A DNA stretch of 64,000 nucleotides from Magnetococcus marinus MC-1 (lineage in GTDB: Bacteria > Pseudomonadota > Magnetococcia > Magnetococcales > Magnetococcaceae). The notes below the pieces were generated by a model. That model worked only from the letters and a program-made list of their open reading frames with translations. It was not told where the DNA came from and did no database searches. The stretch is from positions 4,655,582 to 4,719,581 of the forward strand of contig NC_008576.1 of NCBI RefSeq assembly GCF_000014865.1, in the 5' to 3' direction. Of this stretch, positions 16,002 to 23,654 are shown one piece after another (within the stretch, counting starts at the first letter, position 1; each line of letters starts with the position of its first letter). The translations under genes were made by a program, and so were the position numbers.

Positions 16002-16643
16002 CTAGCCCAACGGGATTAAGCCCTGGTGGCTTAACTGATAGATCGACTCGGCAAACGCCCGTGCTCGGCTCAAGCGACTGGTAAACACCACCAACCCGCC
16101 AGGCCGTTGTTTTAAACAGTCGGCCCATGCCACTTCCCCGGCTTCAGACAGCGCATTACCGGGCTCATCCGCCAGCAACAGGGGGGGCTGGTGCAGCAGC
16201 ACCGACAGCAACGCCACCCGCGCCCGTTGGGCCGCAGAGAGTTGATTCAGCGGACGCGACCACCACGCGGCCTCCACACCACAGCAGGCCAGCCACGGCT
16301 GCACCCGTGCATCTAGGGGTCCACTCAGCGCAGGCTCACAGCCAAACCCCACCTCATCCCCCACATGGGCGGTCAGAAAATGGCGCTCCGGCTGGTGGAA
16401 CAACACCCCCAGACGCTGTGCCCGCTCCGCAGCGCTCCACTGCCCCAGGGGTTTACCATCCACCACCACCACCCCCTGCTCAGCAGGTAGCAGGCCGGCC
16501 ATAACCCGCAGCAGTCGGCTCTTACCCACGCCCTCCTCCCCCACAATGGCTATGGAGGAGCCCCCCTCAACCGTTAAGCTTATAGGGGCCATGGCGGGCG
16601 CCCATACCACATCCTGCAAGCTCAGTCGTAACGATCTGCTCAT
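16002..16643 (-). CDS. Orphan ABC transporter ATP-binding protein, CbiO/EcfA-like
   Basis: A 213-residue ABC ATPase. Walker A is GEEGVGKS, the Q-loop region LFHQPERHFLTAHVGDEVGFG resembles cobalt/ECF transporter ATPases, the signature reads LSAAQRARVAL instead of LSGGQ, and Walker B is LLLADEP. After the D-loop the switch histidine is missing: the usual THD reads TSR in VVFTSRLSRA. No permease or substrate-binding gene is nearby. It may be a partly degenerate ATPase that works with components encoded elsewhere. ATG at 16643 has AAGG upstream; a GTG lies two codons earlier. Confidence 0.8.
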   Translation of the reverse strand: MSRSLRLSLQDVVWAPAMAPISLTVEGGSSIAIVGEEGVGKSRLLRVMAGLLPAEQGVVVVDGKPLGQWSAAERAQRLGVLFHQPERHFLTAHVGDEVGFGCEPALSGPLDARVQPWLACCGVEAAWWSRPLNQLSAAQRARVALLSVLLHQPPLLLADEPGNALSEAGEVAWADCLKQRPGGLVVFTSRLSRARAFAESIYQLSHQGLIPLG

Positions 16644-16800
16644 CTGCACCCTTGATCCTTTTCCATCCGTCGCTCATCCCATGCCACCTATGGCCTGAAC
16701 ACCCTAAACACGCCCCTTCACCCTACCCCCACAACCTACCGCCCCTTATGGCGTTTCGATACCATAAAAAGTAGTTAAATATATAATATATATAACACTA

Positions 16801-17001
16801 TTAAATTTTAGCGCCTATGGGCCGCCATGGCAGACTCTCATAAAACCTTTGCACCAATGTATAGGCATCGTCAAAATCCGGCACTTCATCAACTTCAGCC
16901 GTGATGGTTTCCCACTCTTTTTTGGCGGCATCATAGACCTTTTTTTCTCTCATGCGCATACCTGTAGGGGTCTTATTTAGGCGTTTTTCCGATTTCTCCA
17001 C
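16801..17001 (-). CDS. Hypothetical 66-residue protein
   Basis: Not recognised. A small charged protein, with a basic N-terminal half (KSEKRLNKTP, MRMREKKVYDAAKKEW) and an acidic middle (EVDEVPDFDDAYT). The frame starts with GTG at 17001; an ATG at 16953 preceded by CAGG is also possible and would give 50 residues. It lies in a locally AT-rich segment, with a 17-base-pair perfect inverted repeat 43 bases upstream. It could be a remnant or a small regulatory protein. Confidence 0.4.
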   Translation of the reverse strand: MEKSEKRLNKTPTGMRMREKKVYDAAKKEWETITAEVDEVPDFDDAYTLVQRFYESLPWRPIGAKI

Positions 17002-17332
17002 AGTACGGTCATTTTGTAGATTCAGCTTATTATGTATGATAAAATTTAAATGAAACGTCCAAAGGACGTTTCATTTAAATGTATTAATGGATCAGCATCT
17101 TTGTAAATGCCCCCATTCACCCGTTTATCTTTCCTAATGACCAACTTTGGAGTTCCTTCTATTTAAGGCCGCTCCACCTGTGACTGAAACACCCTTCACT
17201 CCCCTAACAAGCACCGCCTTGGCCTGTGCGATGCCAACTACCCCTGGCGCAACTTTCCCGCTACCATAGGGGCATGCTCTGGATCATTCCCACCGCCCAT
17301 AACCACGGTCGTACCTCATGAGGAATACCCCC
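17002..17332. other. Intergenic region with long palindrome
   Basis: About 330 bases separating the small hypothetical gene from the TPR-sulfotransferase gene. The only structure I see is the perfect inverted repeat at 17044-17080, described separately. Confidence 0.5.
17044..17080. repeat. Perfect 17-bp inverted repeat
   Basis: Arms 17044-17060 and 17064-17080 are exactly complementary around AAA. The inner part is GC-rich (GAAACGTCC/GGACGTTTC) and the outer part AT-rich (ATTTAAAT). There is no T run of terminator type. Candidates are an operator, an element remnant or an mRNA leader hairpin of the small gene at 16801-17001. Confidence 0.8.
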
Positions 17333-19246
17333 ATGCCCCCACTACCTCTGCAACAGATCCAGACCCATATGGATGCCCAAGCGTGGCCACAAGCCTGGCA
17401 ACTCTGCCAAGCCCAACTGCAAAAAAATCCTGACCATGGACCCCTGCTCACCCTAGCGGGTGAGATTCTTATACGTACCAGCCACTTTAAAGAGGCCGCC
17501 GCCCTGTTACAACGGGCCCTGCAACAGCTACCCGACAGTAGCACTGTCTACCATCTCTTGGGACGGGTCATGCTGCTGCTCCAAGAACCTGTCATCGCCG
17601 GACGTATTCTCCATGAGGGGCTAAGCAAAGATCCCGAACACGCCCCACTGCGCGAGGCTCTGGCCGATCTACAGAGCGCGCAACAAACCTGGAGCGATGC
17701 CATACGCAACTATCAGCTACTGCTGAGCACCCAACCAGAAAATCCTGATCTGCACCGCAAATTGGCCGATGCGCTGCGGGAGCACAAAGATTTTCACACC
17801 GCCGAAATACACTACCAACAGGCCCTAGCCCTCAATGATCAATCCGCCGCCAGTTGGCACGGTTTGGGGCAGTTGGAACTTGCGCGGCAGAATGGGGCGC
17901 TGGCCGAACAGCATTTTTTAAAGGGGCGTAAATTCAGCAACCACCCCGCCGCTTTTGATAACAGTATTGGTCTGGCTCGCCTAGAGGATGGGCGGGTAAA
18001 CGAAGCCATCGCCGCCTTCAAACAGGGGCTGGAGGCCGAACCCCATGCCGCTTTTATTCAAATCAACCTCGCCAATGCGCTACGGGCCTCTGGGGATTTT
18101 GCCGCCACCCAAGCTCTGTTTGAAGAGGGGGTCGCACACCACCCGGAACACCCCTTTTTTCTGACCGGCCTCGCTCAAATGGTGCGCCAGAGCGATCCCC
18201 ACAGCGAACTGATCCAGCGCATGGAGCAGATGGTGCAACACCCGGATATGGTCGAGCAAGAACGCATCGCCATGCTCTACACCCTCGGTCGGGCGCTGGA
18301 TCAAAGCCATGCCTATGACCGCGCTTTTACCGCCTACCAACAGGCCAACCGCCGTCGTTATCAGAGCCAAGGGCTTACCGATCTACACATCAACATAGAC
18401 CTGATCGCCCGCATTCGTACCCTCTTTAACCGCCCCCAAGCCACCCTGGTCCCCAACCACAGCGATGGCGTGGTTCCCCTCTTCATCGTGGGCATGTTTC
18501 GCTCGGGCTCAACCCTGATCGAGCAAATTTTAGGCTCCCATCCCCAGGTCGCCACCACCGGCGAACGCCCCCACATCGCCAACCTCTTACACCAGATGCC
18601 CCAACGGCTGGGCACCACAGTGGTTTTTCCAGACTGTTTTTCCGCATTAAAACCGGACCAAGCTCAACCCATGGCGCAAGAGTATCTTGATGCCCTACGC
18701 AGCAGTTGTGATGCCCCCAACGACCCCACCATCACCCATATTACCGACAAATTACTGTTTAATTTTCTCTATCTGGGGGTAATCGCGGCGCTCTTTCCCC
18801 ATGCCCGCATCATCCACAGTGTGCGTGATCCACGGGATACCTGCCTCTCTATCTATTTTCAAAATTTTACCCGTGGTCAGCGCTTTATGCAGAGCCTCGA
18901 AGAGACCGCCCATTACTACCGCGCCTATGCCGATCTTATGCGCCTTTGGCACCGTGTATTGCCCATGCCCATCCATGATGTCGTCTACGAAAAGATGGTG
19001 GAAGATCCCGCCAGCGAGGTCAAAAAACTGCTGGAATTTGTGGGCCTGCCCTGGGACGATGCCTGCATGAACCACCACCAAAACCGTCGCTCCGTGCAGA
19101 CCGCCAGCAGCCAGCAGGTCCGGGAACCCATCTATCAACACGCCAAACAGCGATGGAAAAATTATGAAAAACATCTGCATGGCCTACAGCAGATTCTAAC
19201 CGAGCCCCAAAGCCCCACGTTGCCCAACCACCCTGCGGCATCTTGA
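17333..19246 (+). CDS. TPR-repeat sulfotransferase
   Basis: A 637-residue protein. Roughly residues 5-340 are tandem tetratricopeptide repeats (for example NPDHGPLLTLAGEILIRT and DQSAASWHGLGQLELARQNG). Residues about 380-620 form a sulfotransferase domain with the PAPS 5-prime-phosphosulfate loop FRSGSTLIEQILGSHP and the 3-prime-phosphate segment HSVRDPRDTCLSIYFQNF. Such proteins transfer sulfate from PAPS to unknown acceptors, probably proteins or glycans recognised by the TPRs. The ATG at 17333 has GAGG upstream; 17318 is an alternative. It is monocistronic. Confidence 0.88.
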   Translation: MPPLPLQQIQTHMDAQAWPQAWQLCQAQLQKNPDHGPLLTLAGEILIRTSHFKEAAALLQRALQQLPDSSTVYHLLGRVMLLLQEPVIAGRILHEGLSKDPEHAPLREALADLQSAQQTWSDAIRNYQLLLSTQPENPDLHRKLADALREHKDFHTAEIHYQQALALNDQSAASWHGLGQLELARQNGALAEQHFLKGRKFSNHPAAFDNSIGLARLEDGRVNEAIAAFKQGLEAEPHAAFIQINLANALRASGDFAATQALFEEGVAHHPEHPFFLTGLAQMVRQSDPHSELIQRMEQMVQHPDMVEQERIAMLYTLGRALDQSHAYDRAFTAYQQANRRRYQSQGLTDLHINIDLIARIRTLFNRPQATLVPNHSDGVVPLFIVGMFRSGSTLIEQILGSHPQVATTGERPHIANLLHQMPQRLGTTVVFPDCFSALKPDQAQPMAQEYLDALRSSCDAPNDPTITHITDKLLFNFLYLGVIAALFPHARIIHSVRDPRDTCLSIYFQNFTRGQRFMQSLEETAHYYRAYADLMRLWHRVLPMPIHDVVYEKMVEDPASEVKKLLEFVGLPWDDACMNHHQNRRSVQTASSQQVREPIYQHAKQRWKNYEKHLHGLQQILTEPQSPTLPNHPAAS

Positions 19247-19434
19247 GCAGGCAGCGGCACCACGGGCACACAGCGGTTCGCTAGCCCCTACACTGGCGAC
19301 GATTGCCTTAGCTTGCCACACAACCTTTGCCACACCTGAGCACGTTCTTCCATAAGCGTCACGTTACGTCTACGGGTGTAGCTGCCCTCTCGACGGTACT
19401 TGCTTTCCCCAATAGGGTGCCGCTTTTTCCTAAT

Positions 19435-19466
19435 AAAAAAAGGCCCGTCACAGACGGGCCTTTTTT
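19435..19466. terminator. Bidirectional terminator after pnp
   Basis: Stem 19442-19449 with 19453-19460, flanked by seven A on the left and six T on the right. It lies 24 bases past the pnp stop on the minus strand and can also stop transcripts coming from the sulfotransferase gene. Confidence 0.88.
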
Positions 19467-19489
19467 ATCCTACCAAGAGACCACCGCGT

Positions 19490-21595
19490 TTACTCAGCAG
19501 CGCCCTCTTCCATCTCTTTCATAGTCAACTTCACACGACCCTGACGGTCTACATCCAGTACCTTAACCGTCACCACATCTCCCTCTTTCACCACATCCGT
19601 CACATTCTGCACACGACGGTTGGCTAACTGGCTAATGTGGACCAAACCATCCTTGTTGGGCAGAATGTTTACAAAGGCACCAAAGTCGGTAATACGTACC
19701 ACCTTGCCCTCATAAACCTGACCCTTTTCCACCTCGGCCACAATGGACTTGATAATCTTCACCGCCTGCTCAGCCGAAGCCTGATCGCTGGAGGCAATGC
19801 GAATGGTACCATCATCCTCAATATCAATGGCACAACCGGTCTCTTCGGTAATGCTACGGATCACCTTACCACCAGAACCAATCACCTCACGAATCTTGTC
19901 CGGATGGATCTTCATGGTGTGAATGCGCGGCGCATAGGCCGACATCTCAGCACGATGGGTGGTCATGGCCTTGCCCATCTCACCTAAGATGTGCAAACGA
20001 CCCGCACGGGCCTGTTCCAGTGCTTTGGCCATAATCTCACGGGTAATCCCCGTGATCTTAATGTCCATCTGCAACGCCGTAATGCCGTCGGCATTACCCG
20101 CCACTTTAAAATCCATGTCGCCCAGGTGATCTTCATCACCCAAAATATCCGACAGCACCGCGTACGCATCACCCTCTTTGACCAAACCCATGGCAATACC
20201 AGCGACCGGGGCCTTGATGGGCACACCAGCATCCTGCATCGCCAATACCGCACCACACACCGTCGCCATGGAAGAAGAGCCGTTGGATTCGGTAATCTCT
20301 GAGGTAATACGCAGCGTGTAAGGGAAAACCTCCGCTGAAGGCACAATGGCCGTCAACGCACGGGTCGCCAACTTGCCATGACCAATCTCGCGACGGCCAG
20401 GCGCCCCCATACGGCCAGTTTCACCCACACAGTAGGGAGGGAAGGTGTAGTTCAGATAAAAACGGTCCCGATACTCGCCAGAGAGGGTCTCCACAATCTG
20501 CTCATCACGGGAGGTCCCCAACGTCACCGTCGCAATGGCCTGGGTCTCACCACGGGTAAACAGCGCCGTACCATGCACACGGGGCAGAATGCTAACCTCA
20601 CAGGCGATGGGACGGATATCGGTCAAACCCCGACCATCCACACGCTTGCCCTGCAACACATTTTGACGCAGTGTGCGGGACTCAATCTTTTTAAACAGAC
20701 TGGCCACCTCTTCGCTGCGCTTGACGCTCTGACCATCCACTTCAATGGTGCCCAAAGCCTCCATCGCAGCGGCCTTTACCTGAGCCACCGCCTCATAACG
20801 GGCCATCTTCTCAGGAATGGCATAAGCCTCCGTCACTTGTGCGGCAAACTTGTCGTTCATCTCCGCCAGCAGCGCTTCATTGACCTGCACAGGCTCAACC
20901 ACCCAGCGGGGCTTACCAGCCTCTGCCACCAACTCTTCAATGGCGGTAATCACGGGTTGAAACGACTCGTGCGCAAACATGACGCAGTCAAGCATCTCAT
21001 CTTCGCTCAAGAAGTCCACTTCCGACTCCACCATGGTCACGGCACTACGGGTACCGGCAACCACCAGATCCAGACGACTTGCGGCCAACTGATCAACCGT
21101 GGGGTTGAGTACCGGCTTGCCATCAATAAAACCCACCCGCGCCCCACCAATGGGACCCTCGAAGGGTACACCCGACAGCGCCAAGGCTGCCGAACAACCG
21201 ATCAAAGCGGCAATGTCCGACGGATAGTCAGGATCATAAGAGAGCACCTGAGCCACCACCTGGGTCTCGTTCATGAAACCCTTGGGGAACAGCGGACGAA
21301 TGGGACGGTCAATCAAACGCGAAGTTAATACTTCACGTTCCGAAGGACGGGTTTCACGCTTAATAAAGCCGCCAGGAATTTTACCAGCAGCCCAAAATTT
21401 CTCTTGATAATGAACGCTAAGGGGAAAAAAATCCTGACCGGCACGCATGCTGGTCTCTGCCACAGCCGTGACCAGCACAACGGTATCACCATAGGTTACC
21501 ATGACGGCACCATTGGCTTGACGGGCTACACGACCCGTTTCCAGCGTGATGGTTTTCTCGCCGAATTGAACACTCTTAGTATGAATGTTAAACAT
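19490..21595 (-). CDS. pnp: Polyribonucleotide nucleotidyltransferase
   Basis: Phosphorolytic 3-prime to 5-prime exoribonuclease of mRNA decay, working as a trimer. The 701-residue protein has two RNase PH-like halves (the second with [19 protein letters not shown] and [20 protein letters not shown]), a KH domain with [15 protein letters not shown], and a C-terminal S1 domain with [19 protein letters not shown]. All usual domains are complete. It follows rpsO after 76 bases, with a long hairpin between. GGAAGG precedes the ATG. Confidence 0.98.
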   Translation of the reverse strand: MFNIHTKSVQFGEKTITLETGRVARQANGAVMVTYGDTVVLVTAVAETSMRAGQDFFPLSVHYQEKFWAAGKIPGGFIKRETRPSEREVLTSRLIDRPIRPLFPKGFMNETQVVAQVLSYDPDYPSDIAALIGCSAALALSGVPFEGPIGGARVGFIDGKPVLNPTVDQLAASRLDLVVAGTRSAVTMVESEVDFLSEDEMLDCVMFAHESFQPVITAIEELVAEAGKPRWVVEPVQVNEALLAEMNDKFAAQVTEAYAIPEKMARYEAVAQVKAAAMEALGTIEVDGQSVKRSEEVASLFKKIESRTLRQNVLQGKRVDGRGLTDIRPIACEVSILPRVHGTALFTRGETQAIATVTLGTSRDEQIVETLSGEYRDRFYLNYTFPPYCVGETGRMGAPGRREIGHGKLATRALTAIVPSAEVFPYTLRITSEITESNGSSSMATVCGAVLAMQDAGVPIKAPVAGIAMGLVKEGDAYAVLSDILGDEDHLGDMDFKVAGNADGITALQMDIKITGITREIMAKALEQARAGRLHILGEMGKAMTTHRAEMSAYAPRIHTMKIHPDKIREVIGSGGKVIRSITEETGCAIDIEDDGTIRIASSDQASAEQAVKIIKSIVAEVEKGQVYEGKVVRITDFGAFVNILPNKDGLVHISQLANRRVQNVTDVVKEGDVVTVKVLDVDRQGRVKLTMKEMEEGAAE

Positions 21596-21632
21596 ACAGA
21601 ACCTTCCGATTATACGGTGGGGTAGATAGATT

Positions 21633-21663
21633 TTACCGGGCTGTGTTGGGCACAGCCCGGTAA
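21633..21663 (-). promoter_or_regulatory. rpsO-pnp intergenic hairpin
   Basis: A perfect 13-base-pair stem (21633-21645 with 21651-21663, 5-base loop) fills most of the gap between rpsO and pnp. In E. coli this gap holds the rpsO attenuator and an RNase III-cut stem that controls pnp. Position and stability suggest a similar processing site; there is no T run for a full terminator. Confidence 0.7.
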
Positions 21664-21671
21664 AGGCGAGG

Positions 21672-21941
21672 TTACTTACGCAGACCCAGACGCTTAATCA
21701 GATCCTGATAGCGCGAACGATCTTCTTTTTGAACATATGAGAGCAGACGGCGACGCAGGCCAACCATCTTCAGCAGACCACGACGGCTATGGTGATCTTT
21801 GTTGTGACCACGCAAATGATCGGTCAAGTTGTTAATGCGCTCCGTCAAAATGGCCACCTGCACCTCGGGGGAGCCGGTATCATTCTCTTTGGTCGCATAT
21901 TCAGCAATCAGCTCTTGTTTGCGCTCGGCAGTAATCGACAT
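21672..21941 (-). CDS. rpsO: 30S ribosomal protein S15
   Basis: Primary 16S rRNA binding protein of the small subunit platform. The 89-residue product is of standard length and has the S15 signature [20 protein letters not shown] followed by [16 protein letters not shown] sequence ([16 protein letters not shown]). It lies between truB and pnp in the conserved order. AAGGAGTGAACG precedes the ATG. Confidence 0.98.
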   Translation of the reverse strand: MSITAERKQELIAEYATKENDTGSPEVQVAILTERINNLTDHLRGHNKDHHSRRGLLKMVGLRRRLLSYVQKEDRSRYQDLIKRLGLRK

Positions 21942-21971
21942 CGTTCACTCCTTGATTAAGTTGTTGGCCCT

Positions 21972-22931
21972 TCATTGGGCCGTTGGGTCACTGCCTGGTG
22001 TCTCGTCCAGATGAAAGAGCCGCGTCGGTTTAATCCGCCGCAAACCTTGCAGATCAGCTTGCGCTGAGATCTCCCCCAGCAGGCCAAACTGGCCGTCGGG
22101 ATCCTGCAAACGCACCATCCCCGCCGGGGTTGCTGCATCCTCCACCTCAACCTCCTGCCCTTGGCGCAGGCGGTACCAAGCGTTCCCTGTCATCCGTAGA
22201 GCCGGGATGTCGTCCAGCACCCGGTCAACAGGGTATAAAATCTCCTGTAGCCTACCCTCACTACAGGCTTCACGCAATTGTTCCAATGTAACAGCATCAT
22301 TTAGGCCAAAACCCATGGTACCGGTACGCAGTAGACGCACCAGATGCGCCCGGCTATGCAGCGCCCGGGCAATGTCCACCCCCAGCGAGCGAATATAGGT
22401 GCCTTTCCCACACGCTACATCCAAAACGGCGGTATCTGCTTCAAATCCAACCAGTTCAAGGCGGTCAATTCTAACACGTCGCGAGGCCAATTGCACCTCT
22501 TCTCCGCGTCTGGCCCGTTTATAAGCCCGCTCACCGTCTACCCTAAGCGCCGAAAAAACCGGGGGAACCTGTTCAATTTCACCCATAAATTGCGGGAGCA
22601 CAGCCCGCAACTCTGCCTCGCTAGGCACCCGCCCTTGCTCTTCCAACAGCACGCCGGTTAGATCGCCGCTGTCGGTCTCCTGGCCAAACTTTAACCAGCA
22701 ACGGTAGCTTTTATCCCCATTCAGCACCATACCGCTGGTCTTGGTGGCCTCCCCCAAAGCAATGGGCAAAACCCCCTCAGAAAAGGGATCCAAAGTACCC
22801 CCATGACCGGCCTTATTGGCCTTGGTGGTGCGGATCACCCGCTCCACAACCTGACTGGAACTTAAACCAGGCTCCTTGTGGATCGCCAACCAACCGTGAA
22901 TCACCACCCCTTTACGACGTCTGCGCCCCAT
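21972..22931 (-). CDS. truB: tRNA pseudouridine-55 synthase
   Basis: Converts U55 of tRNA to pseudouridine. The catalytic aspartate lies in GHGGTLDPFSEGVLPI, followed by GEATKTSG and the RVDGERAYKRARRGEEV and GTYIRSLGVDIA motifs. At 319 residues it has the extra C-terminal PUA-like part. It starts 2 bases after the rbfA stop, so the pair is translationally coupled, and it ends 30 bases before rpsO. Confidence 0.97.
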   Translation of the reverse strand: MGRRRRKGVVIHGWLAIHKEPGLSSSQVVERVIRTTKANKAGHGGTLDPFSEGVLPIALGEATKTSGMVLNGDKSYRCWLKFGQETDSGDLTGVLLEEQGRVPSEAELRAVLPQFMGEIEQVPPVFSALRVDGERAYKRARRGEEVQLASRRVRIDRLELVGFEADTAVLDVACGKGTYIRSLGVDIARALHSRAHLVRLLRTGTMGFGLNDAVTLEQLREACSEGRLQEILYPVDRVLDDIPALRMTGNAWYRLRQGQEVEVEDAATPAGMVRLQDPDGQFGLLGEISAQADLQGLRRIKPTRLFHLDETPGSDPTAQ

Positions 22932-22933
22932 AA

Positions 22934-23305
22934 TCAGTGGGTCTCGTCGCTATCATCGGCTGGGGGTATCTCCAAGCCATTCAATAGCTCATCAATACGC
23001 TTACTGTAGTCGGCCACATGATCAAGCTCAAAGCGTAACTCCGGGGCATGCCGCAATTTTAACCGCTTGGCAATGACATTGCGCAAAAAGCCACTGGCCC
23101 GTTGCCATGCGTCCGCCACACCCGCCTGATCACTCTCACCAAAGACGGTATAATAGACCTTGGCATATGAGAGGTCCGGGCTTACCCTAACCTCTTGAAT
23201 GTTCACAAAGCCACCCAAACGAGGATCCTTGATCTCGCCACGGGTTAGCATACTTGCGACCTCCTTGCGAATGGCATTACCAACACGCTCGGTCCGGATC
23301 GTCAT
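22934..23305 (-). CDS. rbfA: Ribosome-binding factor A
   Basis: Assists late 16S rRNA maturation on the 30S subunit. The 123-residue KH-like protein has the family features GNAIRKEVASMLTRGEIKDP, VRVSPDLSYAKVYYTVFG and RLKLRHAPELRFELDHV. It overlaps the preceding ylxP-type gene by 4 bases (ATGA) and is followed at once by truB, the usual order. Confidence 0.96.
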   Translation of the reverse strand: MTIRTERVGNAIRKEVASMLTRGEIKDPRLGGFVNIQEVRVSPDLSYAKVYYTVFGESDQAGVADAWQRASGFLRNVIAKRLKLRHAPELRFELDHVADYSKRIDELLNGLEIPPADDSDETH

Positions 23306-23589
23306 GACAGAATATCCACCTGATAATCAACCAACACCACACCAGAGCTATCCCGCTCAATGGCATCCACAATCTTTTGCATACGGCGCTGCAAAACCGC
23401 CGCCTCATTACCCACCAAAGCGCACCCAATCATGGCACTCTGCCAATGATCCAACAGATCCACCTCGGCCACTGCTGCATGATGGTTTTTATGAATACGC
23501 TGGAGCAGCCCCTTAATTAAACCACGCTTCTGTTTAAGGCCGTGTACCCCAGGCAGGTCCAACTGTAGTTCCAACACCGCGATAAACAT
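23302..23589 (-). CDS. DUF503 (YlxP-like) protein
   Basis: A 95-residue protein of the DUF503 family, found between infB and rbfA in many bacteria. Its features are LELQLDLPGVHGLKQKRGLIKGLL-type start (split here as LPGVHGLKQKRGLIKGLL), the segment VAEVDLLDHWQSAMIGCALVG and an end of VDYQVDILS. The function is unproven; family members are linked to ribosome assembly by context. The ATG at 23589 is preferred to the one two codons upstream. A terminator-like hairpin immediately upstream separates it from infB. Confidence 0.85.
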   Translation of the reverse strand: MFIAVLELQLDLPGVHGLKQKRGLIKGLLQRIHKNHHAAVAEVDLLDHWQSAMIGCALVGNEAAVLQRRMQKIVDAIERDSSGVVLVDYQVDILS

Positions 23590-23602
23590 GGTCATCCAAA
23601 GG

Positions 23603-23636
23603 AAAAAGGCCCCACAAGTCGAAACCGGTGGGGCCT
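23603..23636 (-). terminator. Terminator/attenuator between infB and ylxP-type gene
   Basis: Stem 23607-23615 with 23628-23636, followed in the minus-strand sense by a run of five T. It lies in the 65-base gap after infB and ends about 14 bases before the next start codon, so it can cut the large operon into two expression levels. Confidence 0.8.
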
Positions 23637-23654
23637 GAATGGTGGCAAAACCTC

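Noticed and set aside
20378..21328. Long plus-strand frame opposite pnp
   Set aside because: His/Thr-rich shadow of a well-conserved gene; no ribosome site.
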